35,744 nucleotides of DNA from Acidobacteriota bacterium (GTDB lineage: Bacteria > Acidobacteriota > Terriglobia > Acidiferrales > UBA7541), in the NCBI GenBank assembly GCA_003223295.1, contig QHYM01000119.1, forward strand, positions 1 through 35,744, read 5' to 3'. The position numbers were made by a program, and so were the translations under genes. How positions within the stretch are numbered: position 1 is the stretch's first letter; the number at the start of each line of letters is the position of its first letter. This document shows, piece after piece, positions 16,459 through 24,296 of this stretch. The notes beneath the pieces are model-generated. The model was not told where the DNA came from and did no database searches. It saw only the letters and a program-made list of their open reading frames with translations.

Positions 16459-19400
16459 GGGGCGGTAAAGGCATTGCGGGCAGTTTTCAGGTCCCTGCCG
16501 TTAAAGTTGCTGTTACCGTCCTGATCGAGGGGCACAAGGCCGCCCTGCGTATAGGGGAAACCGCTCTGTACGCGGAAAAGGCTGCTGAACTGGATCTTCC
16601 AGGGAAGCTGCACGAGCCCGTGAGCCTCGAAGGTGTGGTGCAGGGCGAAGTCGGAGGGACCATTGTCGAGCGTGGCACCGTTGTAAAAGACGCCCGCCTT
16701 CGGCACGTAGTTGCCGTTGCACGCGAAGAAAGCAGCAGTCGCATTGGTTTTGCTCGGGCAAGTCACCGCGCCTGTCTTGGGGTCAACGGTACCGGGATCG
16801 GTGACCACGGGAGGAACACCGCGGAAGCTGTCGGTGGGGAATCCATTACTGCCCCCGAGAGCGTCGGTGCTCAGGTTGGAGTTTAGCGCGTCGTCGTTCT
16901 CGGAAACGTAGGAGTAGCTGCCGCCCAAGGTGAAACGGCGGCTCATTCGCTTCTGGAAAGAAAGGACTCCGCCGTTGTAAGTACCGGCATACCACGGACC
17001 GAAGCCATCAAATTGTGTGAGGGGGCCACCGCTATTAGCGATGCGCGCGGCAAAGGGAAGATTCGTTTCTCGCACACCGAGGATGTTCTGGATGTCTTTG
17101 TGATAGTAGTCGACGCTGAAGACCCAATCATTGCCGACTTGGCGTTGAACGCCAAGAGTATAGCTGCGAGTGTAGGGAGTGGCGAAACTCGGATCAATCG
17201 TCACCGGGAACCCGCTGGCCGGGAAAACATTGAACGAGAGCACACCGAACGGCCCCCAGAACCAGAAATTGTTGGGTGCGCCGATGGCCGCGTCAGCCGC
17301 AGTGAGGAACGCATCCGGAGCCAGACCAGACAACTGTTGAACGTTGTTGATATTCACTGCCGAATTTGCCGGAATTGGAGTGGGCCCCAAGTTATTGAGG
17401 TGGTCAACCCCGAATTGGGAAGGAGCGCCGGGGAACGGCGGAGGACCCGCGTCCGGTGGTATACAAAAGTCAGGCTGCGTTTGTAGCTGGGCGTCGGTTT
17501 CCGTCTGTGAGAGACATATGCCAAAGAGCGCTGGAGCGATCGTCGGTATTCCGTAAAAGAGGCGCGGGAAGGAAAGCGGCTGACTCTGACGGATATCCGC
17601 ACCACCGAAGCCCGGAATGTCACGAACGAGGCCGAGACGGAAGTGGTCGTAGAAGAGACCGAAGCTGCCGCGGACAACGGTTTTCGGTGTGGCCGACCAC
17701 GCAAAACCGACGCGCGGGGAGACGTTGTCTTTCTTCTTGAACGCGGAGTCATAGTCCCAGCGCAGGCCAGCGTTAATGGTCAGGTTGCGGTGAATTTTCC
17801 AGTCGTCCTGGGCCCACAGGCCATTGTAGTTATTGCGCAGCTTGATTTGATTGGCCTGCGGCGTGAGGCCGCCGCGAGTCAAGAGCAGGAAGAATCCGGC
17901 GTCGACGGGGCCGAATTCCTGGTAGTCGGCCTCGGTAGTAAAAAGCTGATTGAATTGGCCGTTGGCTTCCACGCCATCCACGTGAGTACGTTCATAGTCC
18001 CAGCCGAATTTGAGAGTATGGCGATTGAGAGTCTTCGCAAGGCTGGCACCGAAGATCCCATACTTCTGTTCCAGCGTCGAAGGCGTAAAGGTAGCGCCAT
18101 AGCTGAATTGCCCTAGATCGCCGAATATTCCAAAGGTCCGGTACGCGCTGAATAGGTTGAAGAGCGTGTTAGGTCCGGCTTGAGGATGCGCCGGGCTGGT
18201 CAGAGTGGGTTCATCGCGATACTGGCCGCGGAGGCTGAGGATAAAGGGGCTGGCAGAGCCAAAAGTGACGGTGTCGCTGAAGCCCAGGAAAAGATTGCGG
18301 TCACCGAGATTGGTGCGCGTGGAGGGAAGAGCCGTGGAGGCCGAGAGCGGGTTGGTGCTGTTGACATGGAGGTTGGTGTAATTCATTTGCTCGGTGAAAT
18401 GGTGATTTCTGAGAACTTGATCAAACTTCGCGAAGACACGAGCTTCGCGGTCGGTGGTGGGCTCGTTGTAAGTCTCTTCGCTATTGATAAGGAATTGCGG
18501 GGTGTTGGGGGGAGGAACGAAATTCAATTGCCGGTTTTCGTGGATACCTTCCGCGGAGCCGAACCAGAACGCTTTGTCGCGAACAATGGCGCCTCCGCCG
18601 GCGAGATCATAGTCCCAGCGCAGAAGGTAGGGCACGTCTTTCCCCGGAATATCGGAGGTGTCGAAGACGCTGTTGCGGTGATAGGCGGAAGCCAGGCCAT
18701 GAATATCATTGCTGCCCGACTTGGTAATGACGTTGACGACGCCGCCGGAAGCGTGGCCGAACTCGGCTTTGTAGCCGGTGGTGATGACCTGGAATTCGGC
18801 GATGGTGTCCTGATTGAACTGCGCGGCGGCGCCGCCGCTGAGTTCATTTTGATTGGAGAGGCCGTCGATGAGGAAACCGGTATTGTTGGCGCGCTCACCG
18901 AGAACGGGCGTGGCGTTGTCGCTGTTCAAGTCGGCTTGCCTGTTAATGGCTACGCCTGGGACGAGTTGCATCAGGTCGAGGTAGTTCCGCCCGTTGATGG
19001 GCATGTCCACAATCTGACTAGGGAGGATTGTCGTGCCCTGCGAGGAAGAAGCCGTCTCGAGCAGCGGGATCTCCGCAGAGACTTCGACCTTTTGTTGGAC
19101 CGTGCCGACTTCCAGCGAGGCGTTGAATTTAAGCGTGCGGTTCAGTGTAATCTCCAAATCTTTGAAAACCTGGGTGCTGAACCCGGCGTGGGAAACGGTC
19201 AATGTGTAGATGCCAGCAGAAAGGGCAGTTATCTGGTAATTTCCGTTCGTGTCCGTAGTGGTTTTCTTGGTGACGGCCAGGGTGCCGGAAGTGATGCTTA
19301 CTTCCGCGCCGGAAATGGCGAGGCCCTGACGATCGGTCACAACTCCTTCAATCGTGGAAGTGGTTTGTGCGTGGAGTACGGGCACCAAAAACATTGTTGC

Positions 19401-19493
19401 GAGAAGAAGAGAGAGAACGGAAATCGAGAGCGATCGTAGAAGCGCAAAACGATTCGAAAAGGAATGTGCAACTTTAAAGCTGGAACGACGCAT
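16455..19493 (-). CDS. Oar-like TonB-dependent receptor, truncated by a frameshift
   Basis: About 1012 residues are in frame from the ATG at 19493, which has GGGAGG 4 nt upstream; an in-frame GTG at 19505 is an alternative. The protein has a signal peptide (hydrophobic LSISVLSLLLATMFLVPVLHAQ), a carboxypeptidase-regulatory-like domain (STIEGVVTDRQGLAISGAEVSIT...), a plug (INGRNYLDLMQLVPGV; VNVITKSGSNDIHG), and a large beta-barrel. Oar-like receptors import large or complex substrates with TonB energy. The frame ends early at TAG just after ...ARNAFTAP because of one extra base; the missing 75 residues are encoded at 16229-16458. As sequenced, the barrel would lack its last strands and probably not assemble. 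Confidence 0.9.
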   Translation of the reverse strand: MRRSSFKVAHSFSNRFALLRSLSISVLSLLLATMFLVPVLHAQTTSTIEGVVTDRQGLAISGAEVSITSGTLAVTKKTTTDTNGNYQITALSAGIYTLTVSHAGFSTQVFKDLEITLNRTLKFNASLEVGTVQQKVEVSAEIPLLETASSSQGTTILPSQIVDMPINGRNYLDLMQLVPGVAINRQADLNSDNATPVLGERANNTGFLIDGLSNQNELSGGAAAQFNQDTIAEFQVITTGYKAEFGHASGGVVNVITKSGSNDIHGLASAYHRNSVFDTSDIPGKDVPYLLRWDYDLAGGGAIVRDKAFWFGSAEGIHENRQLNFVPPPNTPQFLINSEETYNEPTTDREARVFAKFDQVLRNHHFTEQMNYTNLHVNSTNPLSASTALPSTRTNLGDRNLFLGFSDTVTFGSASPFILSLRGQYRDEPTLTSPAHPQAGPNTLFNLFSAYRTFGIFGDLGQFSYGATFTPSTLEQKYGIFGASLAKTLNRHTLKFGWDYERTHVDGVEANGQFNQLFTTEADYQEFGPVDAGFFLLLTRGGLTPQANQIKLRNNYNGLWAQDDWKIHRNLTINAGLRWDYDSAFKKKDNVSPRVGFAWSATPKTVVRGSFGLFYDHFRLGLVRDIPGFGGADIRQSQPLSFPRLFYGIPTIAPALFGICLSQTETDAQLQTQPDFCIPPDAGPPPFPGAPSQFGVDHLNNLGPTPIPANSAVNINNVQQLSGLAPDAFLTAADAAIGAPNNFWFWGPFGVLSFNVFPASGFPVTIDPSFATPYTRSYTLGVQRQVGNDWVFSVDYYHKDIQNILGVRETNLPFAARIANSGGPLTQFDGFGPWYAGTYNGGVLSFQKRMSRRFTLGGSYSYVSENDDALNSNLSTDALGGSNGFPTDSFRGVPPVVTDPGTVDPKTGAVTCPSKTNATAAFFACNGNYVPKAGVFYNGATLDNGPSDFALHHTFEAHGLVQLPWKIQFSSLFRVQSGFPYTQGGLVPLDQDGNSNFNGRDLKTARNAFTAP

Positions 19494-19620
19494 GCGACCT
19501 CCCACCCCAGGTTGGCAGTCTATTCCGCTAACGAGGTCGTCACTAGGGCAAAGCCAGAGAATGCCATGACGGCCTTGTGCAACAGATGATGCAAGGAACG
19601 TACAGTCCCCGGTGCCCGTA

Positions 19621-19650
19621 ACTCTAGGAGTGCGGAAGAGCTCTTGTCAA
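19621..19650 (-). promoter_or_regulatory. Sigma-70 promoter of the receptor-hydrolase operon
   Basis: On the minus strand TTGACA (plus 19645-19650) and TAGAGT (plus 19621-19626) are 18 nt apart. The -35 is a perfect consensus and the -10 matches 4 of 6. A start at about 19614 leaves a leader of about 120 nt. Confidence 0.65.
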
Positions 19651-19756
19651 GGCATTTTGCCGTTAAACTGGCTGGCAAATAAAAATGCAACATATGTTTC
19701 GCCGGGCATTGAAGGGGAAACTCGCAACGATAGGCGGCCTTACAAAGAATGGAATG

Positions 19757-19786
19757 AGAAAGGAGGGCAGCCCATTCCTGCCCTCC
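19757..19786 (-). terminator. Terminator-like hairpin after the DUF4139 gene
   Basis: GGAGGGCAG (19762-19770) and CTGCCCTCC (19778-19786) form a perfect 9-bp stem with loop CCCATTC. On the minus strand it is followed by TTTCTCATT, a weak U tract, 51 nt after the DUF4139 stop. Confidence 0.6.
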
Positions 19787-19837
19787 ATAAGAAGCGTTGC
19801 AGGCAAGCTATTGCGACCGATTTAGAAGGAATTTAGG

Positions 19838-21352
19838 TTACCAGCGGGCGCGGACGCGGTACTTGAGGACCGAAGTGCCGTCCTTGGCCACCGGTACATT
19901 GAACTGCGCCGCGAAGGCCGCGGTCTTCGTGTACTTGTAGGTGGAAGAGAGCATCTCCCAATCGCCGCCGATGGGCTCGTTGACCTGGACCACGATGGGT
20001 GCGTCCTTGTGATTGCGCAGCGTGACCTCATACTCGAATTCCCAAGTGTGGGTATCGACGTGTTTGTAGTCGATCTGTTTGTGCTCGGCGACGACGTCGA
20101 AGGCGTTGCCGATATGGATGCTGACCTGTTCGTCCTTGGGAGTGTGGTCGATGCGGTCTTCCCCGGCGAAGAGGATGCCGCCCTTTGAGTCTTTCTGGTA
20201 GACGCGCACGTTGCCAGCAGGCAGAGGAATGCCGAGTCCGTTCTTCTCCTCGTTTTTGAATTTGTAGTAGACCAAAACGGGATCTTTCAACGGGGCGCCC
20301 GGGGCTTGCTGATTGCGGTAGTAGTAGCTCTGCCCGTTGACGACAAAAATCTTCTCGACCGGTACGCCAGAACCCTGGAGCAAGCTGATTTGCTTGGTTT
20401 CCTTGTCTTCGACGGACGTTTTGCGGCCGAGCGTGTAGAGATGGTATTCGCTGAAGGCTTCCTGCTGGAATTGTGGAGCGGCCGCCTTGGACGCCACCAT
20501 TTCCCGCGCCATATCGGCACGCAACCCGCCGCTTTGTATAACGCGATTCAACTCGCCTGCGACGAGCTGGAGATGCGCGTTGCGGAAGGCCGTGCCGCTG
20601 TTGTTGATGACGGTAACCCAGCCGTCCAGGTCGGCGTTCTTGTCATCGCGGGCGACGGTGAGAACGTAGTCGGAGTTCCAGGAAAGATTGTTCGCAAGGT
20701 AGGAGGCTTCAATTTGTTGCTTTCTAGGGCCGGAATTCTCGAGCGACATGAGCAGCGTTGGGCGATCGTACAGATTCGCCGGGACTTCGGGAAAACGGTA
20801 GCTTTCGGCGTACATTCCAGTGACGATGTCGTTGCCCATTTTCCAGACCGGGCCGTTGTTGTCGGAGAGTAGCGTGGCCTTGATTTCTTCGCGCTTGGTG
20901 GTGCCGCTCTCCTGGTAGCTGCGGACCAGCGTGACTTCCTTACCGACGTATTTATGGAGCAGCTTCGCGGGTTCGAGCAGGTCGTATTCGTAATTCTGCT
21001 CAATGACGCCGAGCTTGTCGGGATCCATGAGCGAACGGAAATGGACAGTGGCGGGATTCACAGTGGCAGCGATGTCCATGAACTTCAGGCGAAACGTGCC
21101 AGCGGGAAGCATGAGATTACGGACATCGCGGACCAGCGCAATGTTGGAATTGTATACGGTCACGTTGAGGTCGGTCTGATCGTTCAAGCTGGTGGACTGA
21201 TCGGCGGCGTGGCCAGCCTCTTTTTCCTGCGCGGCGTAAACTTTGTTGCCACGAACGACGGGATAAAAAATCGCTGTGCCTGCGACGAGAGCAACGGCTG
21301 CGTAGAACGCGCCAAGCAACCGAGCTCGGGACTGGTTTCCGGGGATTCTCAT
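19838..21352 (-). CDS. DUF4139 domain-containing envelope protein
   Basis: The 504-residue protein has an N-terminal hydrophobic segment (about 11-31, LLGAFYAAVALVAGTAIFY) that is a signal anchor or uncleaved signal. The mature part is periplasmic. The DUF4139 pattern is seen in LTVARDDKNADLDGWVTVINNSG, FRNAHLQLVAGELNRV, the LGRKTSVEDKETKQI stretch and the C-terminal EVTLRNHKDAPIVVQVNEPIGGDWE. DUF4139 proteins are related to the MucoidyInhibitorA-like group, but no enzymatic activity is established. It lies 92 nt downstream of the anti-sigma gene on the same strand, so it may be the third gene of that operon and a product of, or input to, its sigma system. Confidence 0.85.
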   Translation of the reverse strand: MRIPGNQSRARLLGAFYAAVALVAGTAIFYPVVRGNKVYAAQEKEAGHAADQSTSLNDQTDLNVTVYNSNIALVRDVRNLMLPAGTFRLKFMDIAATVNPATVHFRSLMDPDKLGVIEQNYEYDLLEPAKLLHKYVGKEVTLVRSYQESGTTKREEIKATLLSDNNGPVWKMGNDIVTGMYAESYRFPEVPANLYDRPTLLMSLENSGPRKQQIEASYLANNLSWNSDYVLTVARDDKNADLDGWVTVINNSGTAFRNAHLQLVAGELNRVIQSGGLRADMAREMVASKAAAPQFQQEAFSEYHLYTLGRKTSVEDKETKQISLLQGSGVPVEKIFVVNGQSYYYRNQQAPGAPLKDPVLVYYKFKNEEKNGLGIPLPAGNVRVYQKDSKGGILFAGEDRIDHTPKDEQVSIHIGNAFDVVAEHKQIDYKHVDTHTWEFEYEVTLRNHKDAPIVVQVNEPIGGDWEMLSSTYKYTKTAAFAAQFNVPVAKDGTSVLKYRVRARW

Positions 21353-21444
21353 TCACCTTCTCCTCAATCCGAATTTGCCTTCTCGGTTAGAACGGTCAGG
21401 GAGGAATTTCTTGCAGTGGACGCGACGTGCGCACGTCTTGGTTT

Positions 21445-22866
21445 TCATTGAGCTGGCGCAGGCTTCCAGGTGGTGCCGCCGTCCATGGTCTCGAAGATTT
21501 TCGTATTGCCGGAATTCCAAACGATGGCATGGAGCGCATCCGTGGCGCGAACGCCGCCCAAATCTTCGTCGAGTGGAGAATGGAGGATGGCCCAATGCGA
21601 GCCGGCATCAATGGTGAGAAGAATGGTTCCGGCGCGGCCAACGATCCAGCAGACTTTGTCGGAAGGAGCCGAACCGGAGGTCAGGTCAACGAGTACATTG
21701 CTGGTTTGTCGCGTCCAAGAGGTGCCGCCATCCCTGGAGAATTCGATCATGCCGGCGCGGCCCGCGCGCCACAGGACTCTTTTGTTTGGAACTGCAATCA
21801 AATTTAATTTGGAGTCGCCCACGAGTAAACTAGGAGAAGCGCTCATATCGCCAAAGGCCGCGGCTGGAGTTGGGGCGGGAGCGGGAACTGCCGGCTTAGC
21901 TGCAGCAGCGGCGCGATAGGCAAGTGCGGGTGATTCCGATTTCGCTTTCTTCTGAGCTTGTTGCGCCTGCTGTGCCTGGTCAAGGGGGCTTGGGCCAGGG
22001 AGCTTCTGGGCATTCGACGGGTTTTGCTGATTCTGCACCTGGGCAGTAGCAATTTGCGGCTGCACTTCCACAGTTTCCGCCATGGCCCCTGCGCCAGCTT
22101 TAGCGTCCTGGGCCGGTTGGTTTTTGATGCGATTGGCGGCAAGCGCGGAGTCCCGCCCAGCGTCCTGGCGCGCGCCAGCCTCCTTGTCTGCGGAGGGGTT
22201 GACTAAGGTGGCTCTGGCGCGCGAGTCAGATTTTTCGAGCTGGTGCAAATTTTCAGGCCTTGTCCGTTTCCCAGCGTCTTCGTCCTTGGACAGCCTGGCA
22301 AGCTGATCCGTTCTTAACTGATCCGATGATGGAGACGCAGCGGCCTGCTGGGTTGTTGGGGGCTCTTGCGCAGAAGGTGGCTCCGCTTTTGCCATTTTCA
22401 CCTCGACAGGAGCCTTAACTTGCGGCGGCTGACTTTCGTGCCAGGCGACCCACACAAGCAGACCGGCCGCAAGAGCTCCCGCGGGAGCGAGCCATTTCCA
22501 ACGCGCGCCAGGGGAGATCTTTACGACACGAGATTTTTGCGGAACCTTTGCGGGCGGCGCGCTTCGGTCTTCAGACGCAACAGTCGCAGGCTTGGCAGCT
22601 TCCTCCAACGACGCTGCTTCTCTCTCAGAAACCTGGAGCGGAATGGAATCCGTAGCCGCGAGCTCGGAAAGAATGGCCTGGCAGCGCACGCAGCCAACGA
22701 TGTGTTCCTTCCACGAATTCATTTCTTCCGGGAGCAGCGAGCGATCGTGGTAGGCGGCGAGCACGTCGGACTCCGGGCAATGAAGATGTCCGGCGCGGAC
22801 ACGCAAATCGTTGACGAGAAACCCGCCCAATACGGCGTCAAACTTTTTGTCTTCTTCAGCAGCCAT
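21445..22866 (-). CDS. Zinc-finger anti-sigma factor with a C-terminal Asp-box propeller fragment
   Basis: Residues 28-70 form an anti-sigma zinc finger, with His55, Cys59 and Cys62 in HIVGCVRC and a possible fourth ligand at Cys30. A single membrane helix lies at about 124-142 (WLAPAGALAAGLLVWVAW), then a long disordered Ala/Gln/Pro linker to about 340. Residues 343-473 hold three Asp-box repeats (SRDGGTSW 377-384, TIDAGSHW 418-425, TMDGGTTW 460-467) of the Ycf48/BNR type. The order is cytoplasmic finger, one helix, and periplasmic propeller. It follows its sigma gene by 57 nt. By family logic, the finger sequesters the sigma factor and the periplasmic part senses a signal. Confidence 0.88.
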   Translation of the reverse strand: MAAEEDKKFDAVLGGFLVNDLRVRAGHLHCPESDVLAAYHDRSLLPEEMNSWKEHIVGCVRCQAILSELAATDSIPLQVSEREAASLEEAAKPATVASEDRSAPPAKVPQKSRVVKISPGARWKWLAPAGALAAGLLVWVAWHESQPPQVKAPVEVKMAKAEPPSAQEPPTTQQAAASPSSDQLRTDQLARLSKDEDAGKRTRPENLHQLEKSDSRARATLVNPSADKEAGARQDAGRDSALAANRIKNQPAQDAKAGAGAMAETVEVQPQIATAQVQNQQNPSNAQKLPGPSPLDQAQQAQQAQKKAKSESPALAYRAAAAAKPAVPAPAPTPAAAFGDMSASPSLLVGDSKLNLIAVPNKRVLWRAGRAGMIEFSRDGGTSWTRQTSNVLVDLTSGSAPSDKVCWIVGRAGTILLTIDAGSHWAILHSPLDEDLGGVRATDALHAIVWNSGNTKIFETMDGGTTWKPAPAQ

Positions 22867-22923
22867 CCCTGCATCTCTCCTGGTTAGAACGGCCCATCAA
22901 GACTTCTCTTGCACGCCTGCTGC

Positions 22924-23919
22924 TCAGCCATCCGTCGGGGGCGATTTGGAAGCGCCGGGGCGCGGCGGAATAGCGTCGAGCAGGTGCGAAAAGTCGAATG
23001 GCCAGGCTTGCGTCGCATATTCAAAACAAAGCCGAATCTGGGCATCATCGAGGCCGGGCTGTGAAGCCTGGCCATTCTCGGTGGCGCGGCCGGACTTGAG
23101 AATGGCGACGACTTTTTCTTTCAATTCCTGGCGGACGCGTTCGAGCTTGCGCGACACGGTGGCTTCATGCTCGTTCATGGCTTTACCAATTTCCGCCAAA
23201 GTAAGGTCCTTCAGGTAGTAGGAAATGAGCCGCGTGCGATCGAGCAGATTCAAGGAAGAGATGGCTTGCTTGAGCGCATCGGCCAATAAATGAAGGTAGC
23301 GCGAGCGGTTCGGATCCGCCGGTTCCCAGTCCACCTTTTGTTCTGCAGGGAGAATCTTCTCGAAGCCTTCGTCATCCTGCAAACCTTCCAACCGTTTTTC
23401 CTGGCGCAGAACGTCGATGTAGCGCTGAGCGAGAACGGCGCGAAGCCAGGTGGAAAGTTTGCTGCGGCCGTGGAAATGATTGAAGAGCGACACGCGGCCG
23501 ATGGTAGTTTCCCTGCCGTAGAGCGTGGCGTACAAGGAGTCCGCGAATTCGCGCGCATAGGGATCGCTCGACGAGCGCCTGGTGATGGCAGCGGCAGCGG
23601 AGTAAAGATACTGGCGATAGCTGGCGAAGAAATGCTCCCACGCGGACTCGCATCCCGCGGCACACGCGGCGGCCAAAGCTAGATCTTCCACATGAAGCCC
23701 AGCGAGGTAATCCTCAATTTTTTGCCGCGCCGCCGATTCTCCGGCAAAACGCTTCGTGGCGCTACGTTCGAGCGAAAGAGAAAACCTTTCCAGCGTGAGT
23801 CCCCAGCGGGCCGCTTGCGACTGGGCGTAAAGTTGCTCAACGAGAGAGGCGCGGCCATCCAACAGCAGGGAAAGACCCGAGGAGGACTGGGTTGTTCGCT
23901 TTGGCGTGTCCTTTGCCAT
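22924..23919 (-). CDS. ECF-like sigma-70 family RNA polymerase sigma factor
   Basis: The product has about 331 residues, long for an ECF factor, because of an N-terminal extension of about 90 residues that I cannot assign. The region 2 pattern is FNHFHGRSKLSTWLRAVLAQRYIDVLRQEKRLEG and the region 4 helix-turn-helix is LTLAEIGKAMNEHEATVSRKLERVRQELKE. A basic C-terminal tail follows. I prefer the ATG at 23919 (AGGA about 10 nt upstream); an ATG at 23967 in the same frame is possible. It is the first gene of the sigma/anti-sigma unit and lies divergent from the TonB gene, with the structured element between them. Confidence 0.88.
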   Translation of the reverse strand: MAKDTPKRTTQSSSGLSLLLDGRASLVEQLYAQSQAARWGLTLERFSLSLERSATKRFAGESAARQKIEDYLAGLHVEDLALAAACAAGCESAWEHFFASYRQYLYSAAAAITRRSSSDPYAREFADSLYATLYGRETTIGRVSLFNHFHGRSKLSTWLRAVLAQRYIDVLRQEKRLEGLQDDEGFEKILPAEQKVDWEPADPNRSRYLHLLADALKQAISSLNLLDRTRLISYYLKDLTLAEIGKAMNEHEATVSRKLERVRQELKEKVVAILKSGRATENGQASQPGLDDAQIRLCFEYATQAWPFDFSHLLDAIPPRPGASKSPPTDG

Positions 23920-23967
23920 TAGGGTCAATCCTGGACTATCAACCAACGGCTGGGGATTCCCTTGCAT

Positions 23968-24296
23968 CTTAGAGCATAAGCCCTATGGACGGGAAATTGG
24001 TGAGCAAAACACAAACAATGAGAATGGAATTGGAGTATCCTAGGGCTATGTTGCGGTACCGGCCCCGCAACGGAGACCGCCTCGCCGGGGTTAGAAAAGG
24101 TGTCTTGTAGTGCGCTCACGGGAGCATTAGCGACTTCGCGTCGTTGGTACCAAAGTCCTATTCGGACGTCCGCAGCCTCGTAAGTACTCTTGGTACTGGC
24201 AAGAGCGCACTTTCAAAACTTGCCGGCGAACTTGGGATCGCTAGGTATCCCTAGAAATCCCTGTTCCCTGGACGGAATTTCACGAGGCGGCCGCGG
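23968..24296. other. Divergent intergenic region rich in inverted repeats
   Basis: The roughly 330 nt between the sigma-factor gene (-) and the tonB-like gene (+) contain no credible gene and no consensus sigma-70 promoter. They hold at least three structured blocks, described separately, and three GGTAC cores (24055, 24146, 24192). Confidence 0.6.
24050..24261 (+). ncRNA. Candidate structured RNA leader of the tonB-M48 operon
   Basis: Hairpin A: GTTGCGG (24050-24056) with CCGCAAC (24065-24071). Junction: AGTGCGCTC (24109-24117) with GAGCGCACT (24203-24211) closes a fold holding a small hairpin CGAC/GTCG (24131-24143) and an 11-bp stem (24143-24153 with 24190-24200). That stem includes three G-U pairs and encloses GTCC/GGAC (24155-24167). 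Hairpin C: GGGAT (24234-24238) with ATCCC (24257-24261) around CTAGG/CCTAG (24241-24254); an alternative ATCCC at 24247-24251 competes. The G-U pairs become A-C mismatches if read on the minus strand, so a plus-strand RNA is favoured. It matches no riboswitch class I recognise and ends 35 nt before the tonB start. Confidence 0.45.

Larger units (their letters stand above)
19506..19837. other. 332-nt intergenic region upstream of the Oar-like receptor
   Basis: It contains the receptor promoter (19621-19650, -) and the terminator of the upstream DUF4139 gene (19757-19786, -). No credible gene is seen. The roughly 120-nt leader between the promoter and the receptor start shows no structure I recognise. 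Confidence 0.6.

Noticed and set aside
16451-16470. Programmed ribosomal frameshift in the receptor
   Set aside because: A C5 run alone is not a known slippery signal and no stimulating structure is seen; an indel is simpler.
16229-16474. Independent small gene after the Oar-like receptor
   Set aside because: Its sequence is the receptor's missing barrel end in the shifted frame and it has no ribosome site.
18180-19439. Long plus-strand open frame opposite the Oar-like receptor
   Set aside because: It lies wholly antisense to a receptor with clear domains, has no family motifs and no ribosome site.
24146-24170. ECF-type promoter (GGTACC then CGTC) read as the target of the neighbouring sigma factor
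   Set aside because: The spacing is about 14 nt, shorter than the usual 16-17, and the motifs fall inside the RNA stem.
24109-24211. MITE or insertion element flanked by terminal inverted repeats
   Set aside because: The inverted repeat is only 9 bp, no target-site duplication is visible, and the internal G-U pairs favour an RNA fold. A genome-wide copy search would settle it.
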